DNA of 64,000 nucleotides from UBA10646 sp046296295 (GTDB lineage Bacteria > Bacteroidota > Bacteroidia > Chitinophagales > Chitinophagaceae), in the NCBI GenBank assembly GCA_046296295.1, contig JBKBLG010000002.1, forward strand, positions 62,001 to 126,000. Direction: 5' to 3'. Positions within the stretch are counted from its first letter, which is position 1, and each line of letters begins with the position of its first letter. A model generated the notes under the pieces. It saw only the letters and a program-made list of their open reading frames with translations. It did no database searches and was not told the DNA's origin. Below, one piece after another: positions 8,529 to 17,249 of the stretch. The position numbers and the translations under genes were made by a program.

Positions 8529-10024
8529 AGGTGCTGATGTTGCTTTTTGAAATCGTCTGCTATTATTTCTGATGCTATTTTGGCACTTTTTAAGCATAGC
8601 GGTATACCCCCACCGGGGTGCACGCTACCCCCTACAAAGTATAACCCATTGATAGCTTTTGTAAAGTTAGCATGGCGTACAAATGCAGCTACTCTACTAT
8701 TGCTACTGGTACCATACAAACTACCCATATAACTACCTGTTTTTGCCTCAATCATAGGTGGGGTTAATACTTCTTCAACTTCAATAAAACGCTCAATATC
8801 GGTATGTAGTATCCGATTGATTTTATCGATTACCAGCTTTCTGCATTGCATTTGTAATGCATCCCATGCCTGCCCTACATTAGCAGGTACATTTACCATT
8901 ACAAACCAATTTTCCTTGCCTTCAGGTGCTTGTATGCCAGGCTCTAGCTTACTGGTAATATTCACATAAACCGTAGGATCGTTATGTAATTTTTTGTATT
9001 CAAAGATACTCGCAAACTCTTGCTGATATTGCTTTCCAAAGAAAATGTTATGCAACTGAAGCGCAGGAAATTGCTTATTAATACCCCAATAAAAAATGAA
9101 TGCACTACTACTACGTTCTTGCTTTAAAATTTTCTGAGCCATAACAGCATCGCCAATGAGATTTTTGTAAGTGAAATACACATCAACGTTGCTTACTATT
9201 ACATCAGCCATTTCATTCTCACCTTCTACCACCACACCAACAGCTTTTCTATTATTCGTAATAATACTTTGTACCGAGGTGTTAAATGCGAAATGTACCC
9301 CTTTTTTTACCGCAAGGTTATACAATGCATAAGTAATACTTATCATGCCACCTTTAGGATAAAATGTACCTTCATTATGTTCTAAGTGAGGTATCATGGT
9401 AAGCATAGCTGGCGCCTTGTATGGGTTGCTACCATTATACGTTGCAAATCGATCGAATATTTGAACTGCTTCTTTAGATTTGAATGCTTTACTGTTATAA
9501 CGATGCATACTTTGCAGTAAATAAGAAGCCTTTGTTGCAGCAATTGCTTTCCTAATATTGGCTTTACGCAAGGTAGAACGCTTATGTAGCGAGTAGTTCA
9601 GAAATACATTACCAATATTATTGTAGGCAGTATTAGCTTGTTGTAAATATTGTTGTACTGCTCCCTTGGGTTCGCCTAGTTGTTGATGTACTTCTTCATC
9701 AAAAGCTTGTGCATCGGCATAAGCAGTTACTACTTTTCCGCTTTCAAAAAAATATTTGCAGGCGACAGGTACTTTTTCGTACTTAAAGTAAGCTTCTATG
9801 GGCTCGTTCGCTATTGCAAATAGCTCTTCTATATTTTGTGGTTGTGTGAAAAGGCTTGGGCCTGCATCGAACATGTAACCTTTGCGTTCAAAATAACTCA
9901 ACTTGCCACCAGGATAACTGTTTTGTTCGTATACCTTCACTTGAAAACCATTTACCGCAAGGCGAATGGCGGTAGCTAAGCCTGCTACACCAGCACCAAT
10001 AACAATGGCTTTTTGGGTTGACAT
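8525..10024 (-). CDS. crtD: CrtI-family carotenoid desaturase, probable CrtD
   Basis: This FAD-dependent phytoene-desaturase-family enzyme starts with the dinucleotide motif VIGAGVAGLATAIRLA (residues 8-23). It ends with GLYFVGGSVHPGGGIPLCL, the FAD-binding C-terminal signature. It is one of two family members in the operon. Lying directly before cruF, with overlapping start and stop, it is best read as the 1'-hydroxycarotenoid 3',4'-desaturase (CrtD) of the saproxanthin/myxol route. The other copy at 11463 sits next to crtB and is the likely true phytoene desaturase. The division of labour is inferred from gene order and not from active-site residues. Confidence 0.8.
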   Translation of the reverse strand: MSTQKAIVIGAGVAGLATAIRLAVNGFQVKVYEQNSYPGGKLSYFERKGYMFDAGPSLFTQPQNIEELFAIANEPIEAYFKYEKVPVACKYFFESGKVVTAYADAQAFDEEVHQQLGEPKGAVQQYLQQANTAYNNIGNVFLNYSLHKRSTLRKANIRKAIAATKASYLLQSMHRYNSKAFKSKEAVQIFDRFATYNGSNPYKAPAMLTMIPHLEHNEGTFYPKGGMISITYALYNLAVKKGVHFAFNTSVQSIITNNRKAVGVVVEGENEMADVIVSNVDVYFTYKNLIGDAVMAQKILKQERSSSAFIFYWGINKQFPALQLHNIFFGKQYQQEFASIFEYKKLHNDPTVYVNITSKLEPGIQAPEGKENWFVMVNVPANVGQAWDALQMQCRKLVIDKINRILHTDIERFIEVEEVLTPPMIEAKTGSYMGSLYGTSSNSRVAAFVRHANFTKAINGLYFVGGSVHPGGGIPLCLKSAKIASEIIADDFKKQHQHL

Positions 10025-10061
10025 AATATCTACTACAGTTTAGAGAGCAGTAGCTTACTTG

Positions 10062-10583
10062 CTACGCTGGTTGTAAATGTGCTACTAATTTGGGGAATGC
10101 AATATGAAACCACGCAGTGAATTTTTCGGGATGTGATTGTAATGCCACTTGAATGGTATCGACAGCCATATAACAGTAATCCATCACTTCATGTGGATTC
10201 GGTTGTATCACTGTATCGTTCGTAGTATGACCAATTAATACATGATCAAATTCGTGTTCAACAAGTCCGTTATCGAAACTCGCTTTATATGTGAAGCTGA
10301 AGACCTTACTTACTTTGGTACTAAAGCCAAGCTCTTCAAATAAGCGGCGTTCTGCTGCTTCGGTTACAGTTTCATTTTCGCGTGGGTGGCTGCAACAGGC
10401 GTTGGTCCACAATGCAGGGCTATGGTATTTTTCTTTAGCACGTTGTTGCAATAACATTTCGCCTTTTTCATTGAAAACGAACACGCTAAAAGCTCGGTGA
10501 AGTAAGCCTTTGCGGTGTGCTTCCATTTTCTCCATTCGCCCAATGGGCTCATCGTGTTCATTCACCAATATCACAAACTCCAT
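10062..10583 (-). CDS. idi: Isopentenyl-diphosphate delta-isomerase type 1
   Basis: Type 1 Idi interconverts IPP and DMAPP and so feeds isoprenoid synthesis. The Nudix fold carries the catalytic Cys in TNACCSHP (about residues 60-67). The Nudix box region AAERRLFEELGF follows, and the catalytic Glu lies in VEHEFDHVLIG. HRAFSVFVFN near residue 30 is also typical. The length of 173 residues is normal. It sits between crtD and crtB in the carotenoid operon, where it would raise precursor supply when pigment is made. Confidence 0.93.
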   Translation of the reverse strand: MEFVILVNEHDEPIGRMEKMEAHRKGLLHRAFSVFVFNEKGEMLLQQRAKEKYHSPALWTNACCSHPRENETVTEAAERRLFEELGFSTKVSKVFSFTYKASFDNGLVEHEFDHVLIGHTTNDTVIQPNPHEVMDYCYMAVDTIQVALQSHPEKFTAWFHIAFPKLVAHLQPA

Positions 10584-10599
10584 GTACTAAAATTAACCG

Positions 10600-11436
10600 C
10601 TATAAAATGTTGAACTGACTGCGAAGGCCTGCTTTAGCAAGTATAAACGCTTTGCCATAATTAGGTATGCGAATACGCTCCTCTAAAATACGTTGTGGTT
10701 GTACTTTTTTAATTTTCTTGAATAAACTAAGATAATATTTGTATGCCACATATACTCCGAACCTTGCTTTCATAGGTAATTGTAAAATGCCTTTGTAAGC
10801 ATGGTCAAAATCTTTTTGAATGTCGGCTTCAATTTCTCGCTTTTGACGCTCGGTGAGGTTTCCAAAATCGCAGTTAGGGAAGTACATACGATCGAGATTT
10901 TCTACATCATTCTTCACATCACGTAAGAAATTCACTTTTTGGAAAGCTGCACCTAAGCTTTTGGCATTGGGCTTTAGCTGTTCATAAAGCTTTGTATCGC
11001 CTTCACAAAAAACATAGAGGCACATCAACCCCACTACTTCGGCACTGCCATAAATGTACTCGTTGTAGCCTGCTTCATCGTAAGCACGCTTGCCTAAATC
11101 GAGCTCCATACTATGAAAAAAAGCTTCAATTAAATCGTGGCTGATATGATATTGATTAACGGTAAGCTGAAAACTATGAAGTATAGGATTTAAACTAATA
11201 CCTTCTGCAATTGCCTTGTATGTTTCAACTTTGAAACGAGCCAATAAATCGGGCTTATTGTAATCGTGAAAAGTATCTACGATTTCGTCGGCAAAACGTA
11301 CAAAACCATAAATGTTAAAAATGGGTGTTCTTAAATCTTGATGCAAAAGCTTAATTGCACTTGAAAAAGAAGTACTGTATCGCTCTGTAGTAATGCGACT
11401 ACTCTGCTGACTTACCTCATGAAAAAGCTGCATCAT
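10600..11436 (-). CDS. crtB: Phytoene synthase
   Basis: Phytoene synthase condenses two geranylgeranyl diphosphates into phytoene. The first Asp-rich motif is DEIVD (about residue 48) and the second is DVKNDVENLDRMYFP (about residues 174-188). The substrate-binding region YSTSFSSAIKLL near the N-terminus is also conserved. The length of 278 residues is normal. Two consecutive ATGs open the gene, so the start is 11436 or 11433. It lies 26 bp after crtI in the same operon. No GGPP synthase (crtE) is in the window, so the substrate must come from a gene elsewhere. Confidence 0.94.
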   Translation of the reverse strand: MMQLFHEVSQQSSRITTERYSTSFSSAIKLLHQDLRTPIFNIYGFVRFADEIVDTFHDYNKPDLLARFKVETYKAIAEGISLNPILHSFQLTVNQYHISHDLIEAFFHSMELDLGKRAYDEAGYNEYIYGSAEVVGLMCLYVFCEGDTKLYEQLKPNAKSLGAAFQKVNFLRDVKNDVENLDRMYFPNCDFGNLTERQKREIEADIQKDFDHAYKGILQLPMKARFGVYVAYKYYLSLFKKIKKVQPQRILEERIRIPNYGKAFILAKAGLRSQFNIL

Positions 11437-11462
11437 AGCTTTGTAATTTTGAGCTTCAAAAG

Positions 11463-12962
11463 CTAGTTTTTGAAATGTTTTGCTACTTGTTTAGCAACCA
11501 CCTTTCCACTGATTAGACTTGGCGGAACACCAGGCCCGGGTACTGTTAACTGACCACTGTAGAAAAGGTTGCTGAGTTTTTTGCTCTTACAAGCAGGTTT
11601 TAAAACAGCTGTTTGCAGTAAAGTGTTCGCCAATCCGTAAGCATTTCCTTTGAAAGCATGATAATCGTTCACAAAATCGCTTTGAGCATAGCTTTTGTAA
11701 TATACTATGTGCTCTCTAATAGATTGACCAAGTCTGGCTTCCATTCGCTGCATAATTTGATCGAAATATTGCTTACGCAAATTTTCGGTATCGCCAGTTA
11801 AACCGGTAGCTACGGGTATTAATAAGAATAGATTTTCATGCCCTTCAGGGGCTACATTATCATCGGTAACGCTGGTTGCACTTACGTAAAAGAGTGGATT
11901 GGTTGGCCACTTTTTGGTAGTATAAATTTCTGCACCATGTACACCAAAATCGGTATCAAAGAATAAACTATGGTGCAGTATGTTGCTAATTCGTTTATTC
12001 ACTCCAACATAGTACAATAAGCAACTAGGAGCCATTACCCTGCTATCCCAATATGCCCGTGAATACATACGATATTCGGGTGTTAGTACCTCTTGATCAA
12101 TATGAGCATAATCGGCACTGGCAACCACTACATCTGCTGTATGTGTTGCAGTGCAATCGCAAGTTGCATTATATGTTGTAACTGCTGAGATGCGATTATT
12201 TTTACCGTAAGTAAAACTTTTCACTTCTTCCTCGAATAAAAATCGCACCCCAAGCGAGGTGGCTAATTGATGCATTGCTTGAACAATAGCGTACATACCA
12301 CCTTTCGGATACCAAGTACCTCCTTTGATATCGGCATAGTTCATTAAACTATAGAGTGCAGGTGTTTTTTCAGGAAGTGCTCCTAAAAAAAGTACCGGGA
12401 ACTCCATCAACTGCTGTAAATATGGATGTTTGAAATGTGCTTTAACATGGTTTTTCATGTTAGTGAATACATCGAGCTTCAGCAACCCTTTCACCAGTTC
12501 TACATCTGCAAATTCGAGCAAAGACTGACCAGGTTTATACACTAACTTTTGAATGCCTACTTTGTATTTGTAAGCTGCCTCATGCATAAACGCATCTAAA
12601 CGGTTAGCACTTCCTGGTTCAATTTTTTCGAAAACTTGCTGTAACGAGTGGTAATTGGCAGGCACATCCATCACCGCATTGTTAGGCCAGTAAATTCTAT
12701 AAGACGGGTCTAAACGATGCAGTTCGTAATAATCGCTAACTTGTTTTCCGAAATCGTTGAAAAAAGATTCGAAAACGTCTGGCATCCAGTACCAACTTGG
12801 ACCCATATCGAAAGTGAATCCTTCAGCCTGCAGTCTTCTGGCTCTGCCGCCGGGCTGGTTGTGTTTCTCAACAATGGTTACATGATACCCAGCTTTAGCC
12901 AGATAACATGCGGTAGACATCCCAGCGAAGCCTGCACCGATTATTATTACTTTTTGGGGCAT
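11463..12962 (-). CDS. crtI: Phytoene desaturase
   Basis: CrtI is an FAD-dependent desaturase that converts phytoene to lycopene. It has the N-terminal Rossmann motif IIIGAGFAGMSTACYLA (residues 6-22), then PGGRARRLQAEGFTFDMGPS, and the C-terminal signature LFYSGQLTVPGPGVPPSLIS. It is 499 residues long. It is the first biosynthetic gene after the sigma factor gene (28 bp gap) and is followed by crtB, the classical crtI-crtB order. This supports assigning it, and not the paralogue at 8525, to phytoene desaturation. Confidence 0.92.
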   Translation of the reverse strand: MPQKVIIIGAGFAGMSTACYLAKAGYHVTIVEKHNQPGGRARRLQAEGFTFDMGPSWYWMPDVFESFFNDFGKQVSDYYELHRLDPSYRIYWPNNAVMDVPANYHSLQQVFEKIEPGSANRLDAFMHEAAYKYKVGIQKLVYKPGQSLLEFADVELVKGLLKLDVFTNMKNHVKAHFKHPYLQQLMEFPVLFLGALPEKTPALYSLMNYADIKGGTWYPKGGMYAIVQAMHQLATSLGVRFLFEEEVKSFTYGKNNRISAVTTYNATCDCTATHTADVVVASADYAHIDQEVLTPEYRMYSRAYWDSRVMAPSCLLYYVGVNKRISNILHHSLFFDTDFGVHGAEIYTTKKWPTNPLFYVSATSVTDDNVAPEGHENLFLLIPVATGLTGDTENLRKQYFDQIMQRMEARLGQSIREHIVYYKSYAQSDFVNDYHAFKGNAYGLANTLLQTAVLKPACKSKKLSNLFYSGQLTVPGPGVPPSLISGKVVAKQVAKHFKN

Positions 12963-12990
12963 TTATAGTTAGAAAGTTAAACAAATTCTG

Positions 12991-13491
12991 TTAATGTCTT
13001 TGAATTTGATTTTTTAACAGCTTTCTCGCAAAGTGGATACGGCTTTTTATGGTACCTAAAGGCTCACCTAACATTTCTGCAATTTCATTGTACTTGAAGC
13101 CATCGAAGTAAAGCAGGAACGGACTTTTAAAGATTTCAGGCAGTTGGTGAATAGCTGCATGAATTTCTTTCAGATTAATGTTGCTAACTGCTGCATTGTT
13201 AGTAAGCAACTGAGTTTGATTGATTAGAAAATCGTTGGGAGTGCTATCGAAAATGGTATTCTGTTTAGCCTTTCTACGGTAATTATTGATGAAAATATTA
13301 CGCATGATGGTGTACAACCATGCTTTAATGTTGGTACCAACATTATATTTTTCTTGATTCGCCATGGCTCGATACAGGGTTTCTTGGAACAAGTCTTTAG
13401 CTGCTTCGCTATCGCGTGTTAATGTGATAGCAAATGGCTTTAGAAACTCTGCATTGTTCAACAACATTTGGTTAAATTCAACGGTTGCCAT
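12991..13491 (-). CDS. ECF-type RNA polymerase sigma factor heading the carotenoid operon
   Basis: This is a 166-residue ECF (sigma-70 family) factor. Region 2 is seen as AKDLFQETLYRAMAN followed by KAWLYTIMRNIFINNYRR. Region 4 is FKYNEIAEMLGEPLGTIKSR, a helix-turn-helix. It is the first gene of the carotenoid operon, with no anti-sigma gene beside it. Together with the MerR/B12 regulator immediately upstream this suggests a two-step switch: the light sensor represses the sigma gene, and the sigma factor amplifies operon expression or has other targets. That wiring is inference. It could also be autoregulated. Confidence 0.88.
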   Translation of the reverse strand: MATVEFNQMLLNNAEFLKPFAITLTRDSEAAKDLFQETLYRAMANQEKYNVGTNIKAWLYTIMRNIFINNYRRKAKQNTIFDSTPNDFLINQTQLLTNNAAVSNINLKEIHAAIHQLPEIFKSPFLLYFDGFKYNEIAEMLGEPLGTIKSRIHFARKLLKNQIQRH

Positions 13492-13500
13492 GGCGAATAA

Positions 13501-13531
13501 TGTTTAATTAATTATTGCACTAAGTTAAACA
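13501..13531. promoter_or_regulatory. Inverted repeat upstream of the carotenoid sigma gene, candidate operator
   Basis: TGTTTAA (13501-13507) and TTAAACA (13525-13531) form a perfect 7-bp inverted repeat with a 17-bp spacer, starting nine bases before the sigma start codon. A further TTTGTTTAA lies near 13554. This is where a MerR-type repressor could bind. The words are AT-rich and short, so chance is possible. Confidence 0.3.
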
Positions 13532-13611
13532 GAAATTTTGCTTGCTACCAAATATTTGTTTAAGATTTTGCTAAAAAGTTCAAACAAAAAAACATTCTGC
13601 AGGCTAATACG

Positions 13612-13646
13612 AAAAAAGCGTATCGCTTTTTACGATACGCTTTTTT
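13612..13646 (-). terminator. Rho-independent terminator after the CarH-like gene
   Basis: A perfect 14-bp stem (13612-13625 with 13633-13646) has a 7-nt loop, with A6 at one foot and T6 at the other. It can therefore end transcription in either direction, and lies between the regulator's stop and the sigma gene's upstream region. Confidence 0.88.
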
Positions 13647-13666
13647 ATTTACGTAAGTGAGTTTAT

Positions 13667-14545
13667 CTATAAAGCTGAAATGTATTCCATTACTTCCGAC
13701 AGTGTTTTCTTAAACTCTATATTGGCAGGTAATTGCTTTTTATAACCTTGGGTTAATTGCCCTGAAATTATAATTTTATGATTTGGAATTTTTAAATGAA
13801 TATTATTCAAAAAACGCTCAAGATTGAAATTCTGTGCTACAGAGGTAAGGTGCGTGTACAGAACATCTGGGCTTTTAAGTTTTGCTACATATTCAATATC
13901 TTTTATAGGTGCATTTGCTCCTATATACAACACCTTAATACCTTTGCTTTTCAACAGATAATACATGAAAAGTAAGCCTAATTCATGATGTTCACCTTCC
14001 GGTAAAAAGAGAAGTAATGTTTTATTGATTTGAATATGACTAACGGTACTTTCAATACCAACAATAAGCTTCTGCCGAATGATGTTGGTAACCAAATGCT
14101 CTTGTGCAGGGTTCACATGGTTGGTGATCCAAAGAATTCCGATACGCTCTAAAAAGGGGAAAATAATTTGAGTGATTGCCCTTTCAATCCCTTTTGCCAT
14201 GATATAATTATCGAGTGTGGCTTCAAAACGCTCGATTTCTAAATCTATCATGTGTTGTATAAGCTCGTTGACAATACGTTCTTGCTGTGCCTGTGTTTGA
14301 CATAGCGAAAACGTTTTGTCTTTAATTTCATCTACCGACATTCTATCGATATGAGAAATTTTAAAGCCATACTTGTTTAAAAGAGCAATATTGAGAATCA
14401 TTTTAAGCTCTTCGTTGGTGTAATAGCGAATATTAGTATCGGTTCGCTGCGGCTTTAGAAAAGTATAACGCTGCTCCCAAATACGTATGGTATGGGCTTT
14501 GATACCTGTAAGATTTTCAAGGTCTTTTATGGTAAATGCGTTCAT
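13667..14545 (-). CDS. MerR-family regulator with B12-binding domain, CarH/LitR-like light sensor
   Basis: The N-terminal 70 residues are a MerR winged helix (TIKDLENLTGIKAHTIRIWE, then NIRYYTNEEL). Residues 90-165 form the four-helix cap, with Trp139 followed after nine residues by Glu149-His150. This is the W-x9-EH motif that contacts the adenosyl group in CarH. The Rossmann domain follows with E185-H-H187-E-L-G190, matching the E-x-H-x-x-G cobalamin-binding motif. In known CarH/LitR proteins adenosylcobalamin holds the repressor on DNA and light breaks the bond. Its place next to the carotenoid operon, on the same strand but behind its own terminator, supports control of pigment synthesis by light. 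Binding sites and light response are inferred. Confidence 0.88.
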   Translation of the reverse strand: MNAFTIKDLENLTGIKAHTIRIWEQRYTFLKPQRTDTNIRYYTNEELKMILNIALLNKYGFKISHIDRMSVDEIKDKTFSLCQTQAQQERIVNELIQHMIDLEIERFEATLDNYIMAKGIERAITQIIFPFLERIGILWITNHVNPAQEHLVTNIIRQKLIVGIESTVSHIQINKTLLLFLPEGEHHELGLLFMYYLLKSKGIKVLYIGANAPIKDIEYVAKLKSPDVLYTHLTSVAQNFNLERFLNNIHLKIPNHKIIISGQLTQGYKKQLPANIEFKKTLSEVMEYISAL

Positions 14546-14613
14546 ACTTTGAAGAACACTTCTTTTGCAATAATTGTTTGAAACCAGAATTTATTTGCCC
14601 GTTAAATTGCTCA

Positions 14614-14643
14614 CAAAGCTATTAATATTGTGTAAGTATACAA
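14614..14643 (-). promoter_or_regulatory. Bacteroidota-type promoter of the CarH-like gene
   Basis: On the minus strand TAGCTTTG (14614-14621) matches the TAnnTTTG -7 box. TTG (14641-14643) lies 19 bp upstream, as in the -33/-7 promoters of this phylum. It leaves a leader of roughly 60 nt. Confidence 0.6.
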
Positions 14644-14691
14644 CAGATGATTGCGTAAAAGTTACACATGTACAATAGAAGACATTAAAAA

Positions 14692-14720
14692 AGCCCCAGT
14701 TTATTCTACAAACTGGGGCT
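14692..14720 (-). terminator. Terminator of the polysaccharide operon
   Basis: A perfect 11-bp stem (14692-14702 with 14710-14720, GCCCCAGTTT-type) has a 7-nt loop and is followed on the minus strand by a run of six T. It lies 20 bp after the rfbA stop. An A-rich stretch on its other side may let it work both ways. Confidence 0.85.
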
Positions 14721-14740
14721 AAAAATATTTTTTTACTATT

Positions 14741-15598
14741 TTACTTTATAGAGCGCAAATATGCTCCATAACCACTTTTTTGGTATTCATCGGCTAGTTT
14801 TAGCAGTTGCTCTCGGTTAATAAAACCCATTCTATAGGCTACTTCTTCAATACAACCAATTTTTTGACCCTGTCTTTTTTCGATTACGCGTACAAATTCT
14901 GATGCATCGCTTAAACTATCGAAAGTACCAGTATCGAGCCAAGCAACACCTCTATTCATCACCCCTACTTGTAACTTACCCCGCTCAAGATATACTTTAT
15001 TAACATCAGTGATTTCGTACTCACCTCTTGCACTAGGGGGAATACTTTTTGCAATACTTAGAACATCGTTATCGTAAAAATAAAGGCCCGGTACTGCGAA
15101 ATTAGATTTTGGCTTTAATGGCTTCTCCTCTAAAGAAACAGCTTTTAAGTTTTCATCAAACTCAACTACACCATAACGTTCGGGGTCGCTTACTTCATAA
15201 GCAAATACGGCTGCACCGTCTATATCGTTAAAGCTTTGCACCAACTTACTGAAGCCCGCACCATAAAAAATATTATCGCCAAGAATAAGTGCTACTTTAT
15301 CGCTACCCACGAATGATTCGCCAATTACAAATGCTTGTGCTAGTCCGTTGGGTACAGCTTGTACCGCATATGAGAAACTACAACCAACACTACTACCATC
15401 TCCTAATAGCTTTTGAAACTGGGCACTATCTTCGGGTGTTGTAATAATAAGTATGTCTTTAATGCCGGCTAACATGAGAATGCTTAGCGGATAATAAATC
15501 ATAGGCTTATCATACACAGGCATTATTTGCTTACTAATACCTTTAGTGATGGGATATAGGCGCGTGCCGGAGCCACCGGCCAAAATAATTCCTTTCAT
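14741..15598 (-). CDS. rfbA: Glucose-1-phosphate thymidylyltransferase
   Basis: RfbA/RmlA makes dTDP-glucose from glucose-1-phosphate and dTTP. The nucleotidyltransferase signature GIILAGGSGTRLYPIT (residues 3-18) is followed by KQIMPVYDKPMIYYP. EKPLKPKSNFAVPGLYFYD and WLDTGTFDSL are also typical. The length of 285 residues is normal. It is the last gene of the polysaccharide operon, five bp after rfbC. With rfbB and rfbC it supplies the first three steps to dTDP-L-rhamnose; the fourth (rfbD) is not in the window. Confidence 0.95.
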   Translation of the reverse strand: MKGIILAGGSGTRLYPITKGISKQIMPVYDKPMIYYPLSILMLAGIKDILIITTPEDSAQFQKLLGDGSSVGCSFSYAVQAVPNGLAQAFVIGESFVGSDKVALILGDNIFYGAGFSKLVQSFNDIDGAAVFAYEVSDPERYGVVEFDENLKAVSLEEKPLKPKSNFAVPGLYFYDNDVLSIAKSIPPSARGEYEITDVNKVYLERGKLQVGVMNRGVAWLDTGTFDSLSDASEFVRVIEKRQGQKIGCIEEVAYRMGFINREQLLKLADEYQKSGYGAYLRSIK

Positions 15599-15603
15599 AA
15601 TTG

Positions 15604-16164
15604 TTAGTATTGGTTGAGCTGCTCAATTACAGCAGCCAGATTAGGGTTTTGCTTGTCTTTATCCGATAAAACTAACTCAGAAGTAGGCAATTTCCAATCA
15701 ATATTCAATGCAGGGTCATTAAACATCAATCCACCTTCAGCGGCTTTATTGTACACATTATCGCACTTATAAAAAAATGTTGCAACATCACTTAACACCA
15801 CAAAGCCATGAGCAAAACCACGGGGAACAAAAAGTTGCATTTTGTTATCAGCCGTAAGTTCTATAGCAACATGTTGACCAAACGTAGGAGATCCCTTACG
15901 AATATCAACCGCAATATCTAATACTGCCCCTTCTAACACTCTTACTAACTTGGCTTGTGCAGCATCGCCCCATTGAAAGTGGAGCCCGCGTAGCACGCCC
16001 TTAACCGATCGGCTTTGATTGTCTTGCACAAAATGTATATTAAGTCCGGTAGCACTATTGAATTTATGCTCATGAAAACTTTCGAAGAAATATCCCCTAT
16101 CATCTGTAAATACAGTATCGTGAACTATAAAACAATCTTTTAAATGGGTAGCTTCAACTTTCAT
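15604..16164 (-). CDS. rfbC: dTDP-4-dehydrorhamnose 3,5-epimerase
   Basis: RfbC/RmlC epimerises C3 and C5 of dTDP-4-keto-6-deoxyglucose. The cupin enzyme shows FFESFHEHKFN, then VLRGLHFQW with the catalytic His, and PRGFAHGFVVLSD. It is 186 residues long, which is normal. It lies between rfbB (26 bp) and rfbA (5 bp). The product can go to L-rhamnose or other deoxysugars depending on a reductase encoded elsewhere. Confidence 0.95.
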   Translation of the reverse strand: MKVEATHLKDCFIVHDTVFTDDRGYFFESFHEHKFNSATGLNIHFVQDNQSRSVKGVLRGLHFQWGDAAQAKLVRVLEGAVLDIAVDIRKGSPTFGQHVAIELTADNKMQLFVPRGFAHGFVVLSDVATFFYKCDNVYNKAAEGGLMFNDPALNIDWKLPTSELVLSDKDKQNPNLAAVIEQLNQY

Positions 16165-16190
16165 ACAACTAAAGGTAATTAAGCAATGAT

Positions 16191-17246
16191 TTATCTATTA
16201 ATGTATTGCTGTTCGTAATAGGCTTGATAATTACCTGAGGTAACATTATTGAGCCATTCTGTGTTATTTAAATACCAATCAATGGTTAGCGATAAGCCCT
16301 CTTCAAATGTTACAGATGGGCTCCACCCCAACTCTTTATTAATTTTTGTGGCATCAATAGCATAGCGTAGGTCGTGGCCTGGCCTATCTTTTACGTAAGT
16401 GATCAATTGCTCACTTTCGCCTGTAGGGCGGCCCAGTTTTTCATCCATAAGCTTACAGAGCAATTTTACTAAGTCAATATTTTTCCATTCATTGAAGCCA
16501 CCAATATTGTACGATTCGTGATTTTTACCGGCATGAAAAACAGTGTCGATACCTCTGGCATGATCTACTACAAACAACCAATCACGGGTATTTTCACCTT
16601 TACCATATACAGGAAGTGGCTTCTTATTAATGATATTATTTATAAAGAGCGGAATTAACTTTTCAGGGAAATGATTAGGACCGTAGTTGTTACTACAGTT
16701 TGTAATCACATAACCTAGACCATAGGTTTCGCCATAGGCACGCACAAAATGATCGCTGGCGGCCTTACTAGCGCTGTATGGTGAATTAGGCTTGTAAGGT
16801 GTTGACTCAGTGAAAAAGCCCGTATCGCCCAACGTACCATACACTTCATCTGTTGATACATGATGAAAACGATGCGTTGCGTAATCGGCCTTCCAATATT
16901 TTTTTGCAACATTTAATAGATTAACAGTGCCAATTACATTGGTTTGTACAAACTCAAGCGGATTAGAAATACTTCTATCAACATGACTTTCTGCAGCCAA
17001 GTGAATTACATCTGTAATACCATGCTTTGCAAAAATTTGATCAAGCACATCTGCATCTAAGATATTTGCCTTCTCAAATTTGTAATTAGGCTGCTGATCA
17101 ATATCCTTCAAATTTTCTAAGTTACCTGCGTAGGTAAGCGCATCAAGATTAACAATGGTATAATCTGGATATTTATTTACAAACAAGCGTACCACGTGAG
17201 AGCCAATAAAGCCGGCGCCACCTGTTATTAGAATAGACTTACTCAT
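16191..17246 (-). CDS. rfbB: dTDP-glucose 4,6-dehydratase
   Basis: RfbB/RmlB is an extended short-chain dehydrogenase that forms dTDP-4-keto-6-deoxyglucose. It has the NAD-binding motif ITGGAGFIGSHVVRLF (residues 6-21), the THRFHHVSTDEVYG strand with Thr-Asp-Glu, and the catalytic YSASKAASDHFVRAYG. The RDWLFVVDHARGID segment is also family-typical. It is 351 residues long. It follows the first Wzz-like gene by only 3 bp and so is part of the same transcript. Confidence 0.95.
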   Translation of the reverse strand: MSKSILITGGAGFIGSHVVRLFVNKYPDYTIVNLDALTYAGNLENLKDIDQQPNYKFEKANILDADVLDQIFAKHGITDVIHLAAESHVDRSISNPLEFVQTNVIGTVNLLNVAKKYWKADYATHRFHHVSTDEVYGTLGDTGFFTESTPYKPNSPYSASKAASDHFVRAYGETYGLGYVITNCSNNYGPNHFPEKLIPLFINNIINKKPLPVYGKGENTRDWLFVVDHARGIDTVFHAGKNHESYNIGGFNEWKNIDLVKLLCKLMDEKLGRPTGESEQLITYVKDRPGHDLRYAIDATKINKELGWSPSVTFEEGLSLTIDWYLNNTEWLNNVTSGNYQAYYEQQYINR

Positions 17247-17249
17247 AAA

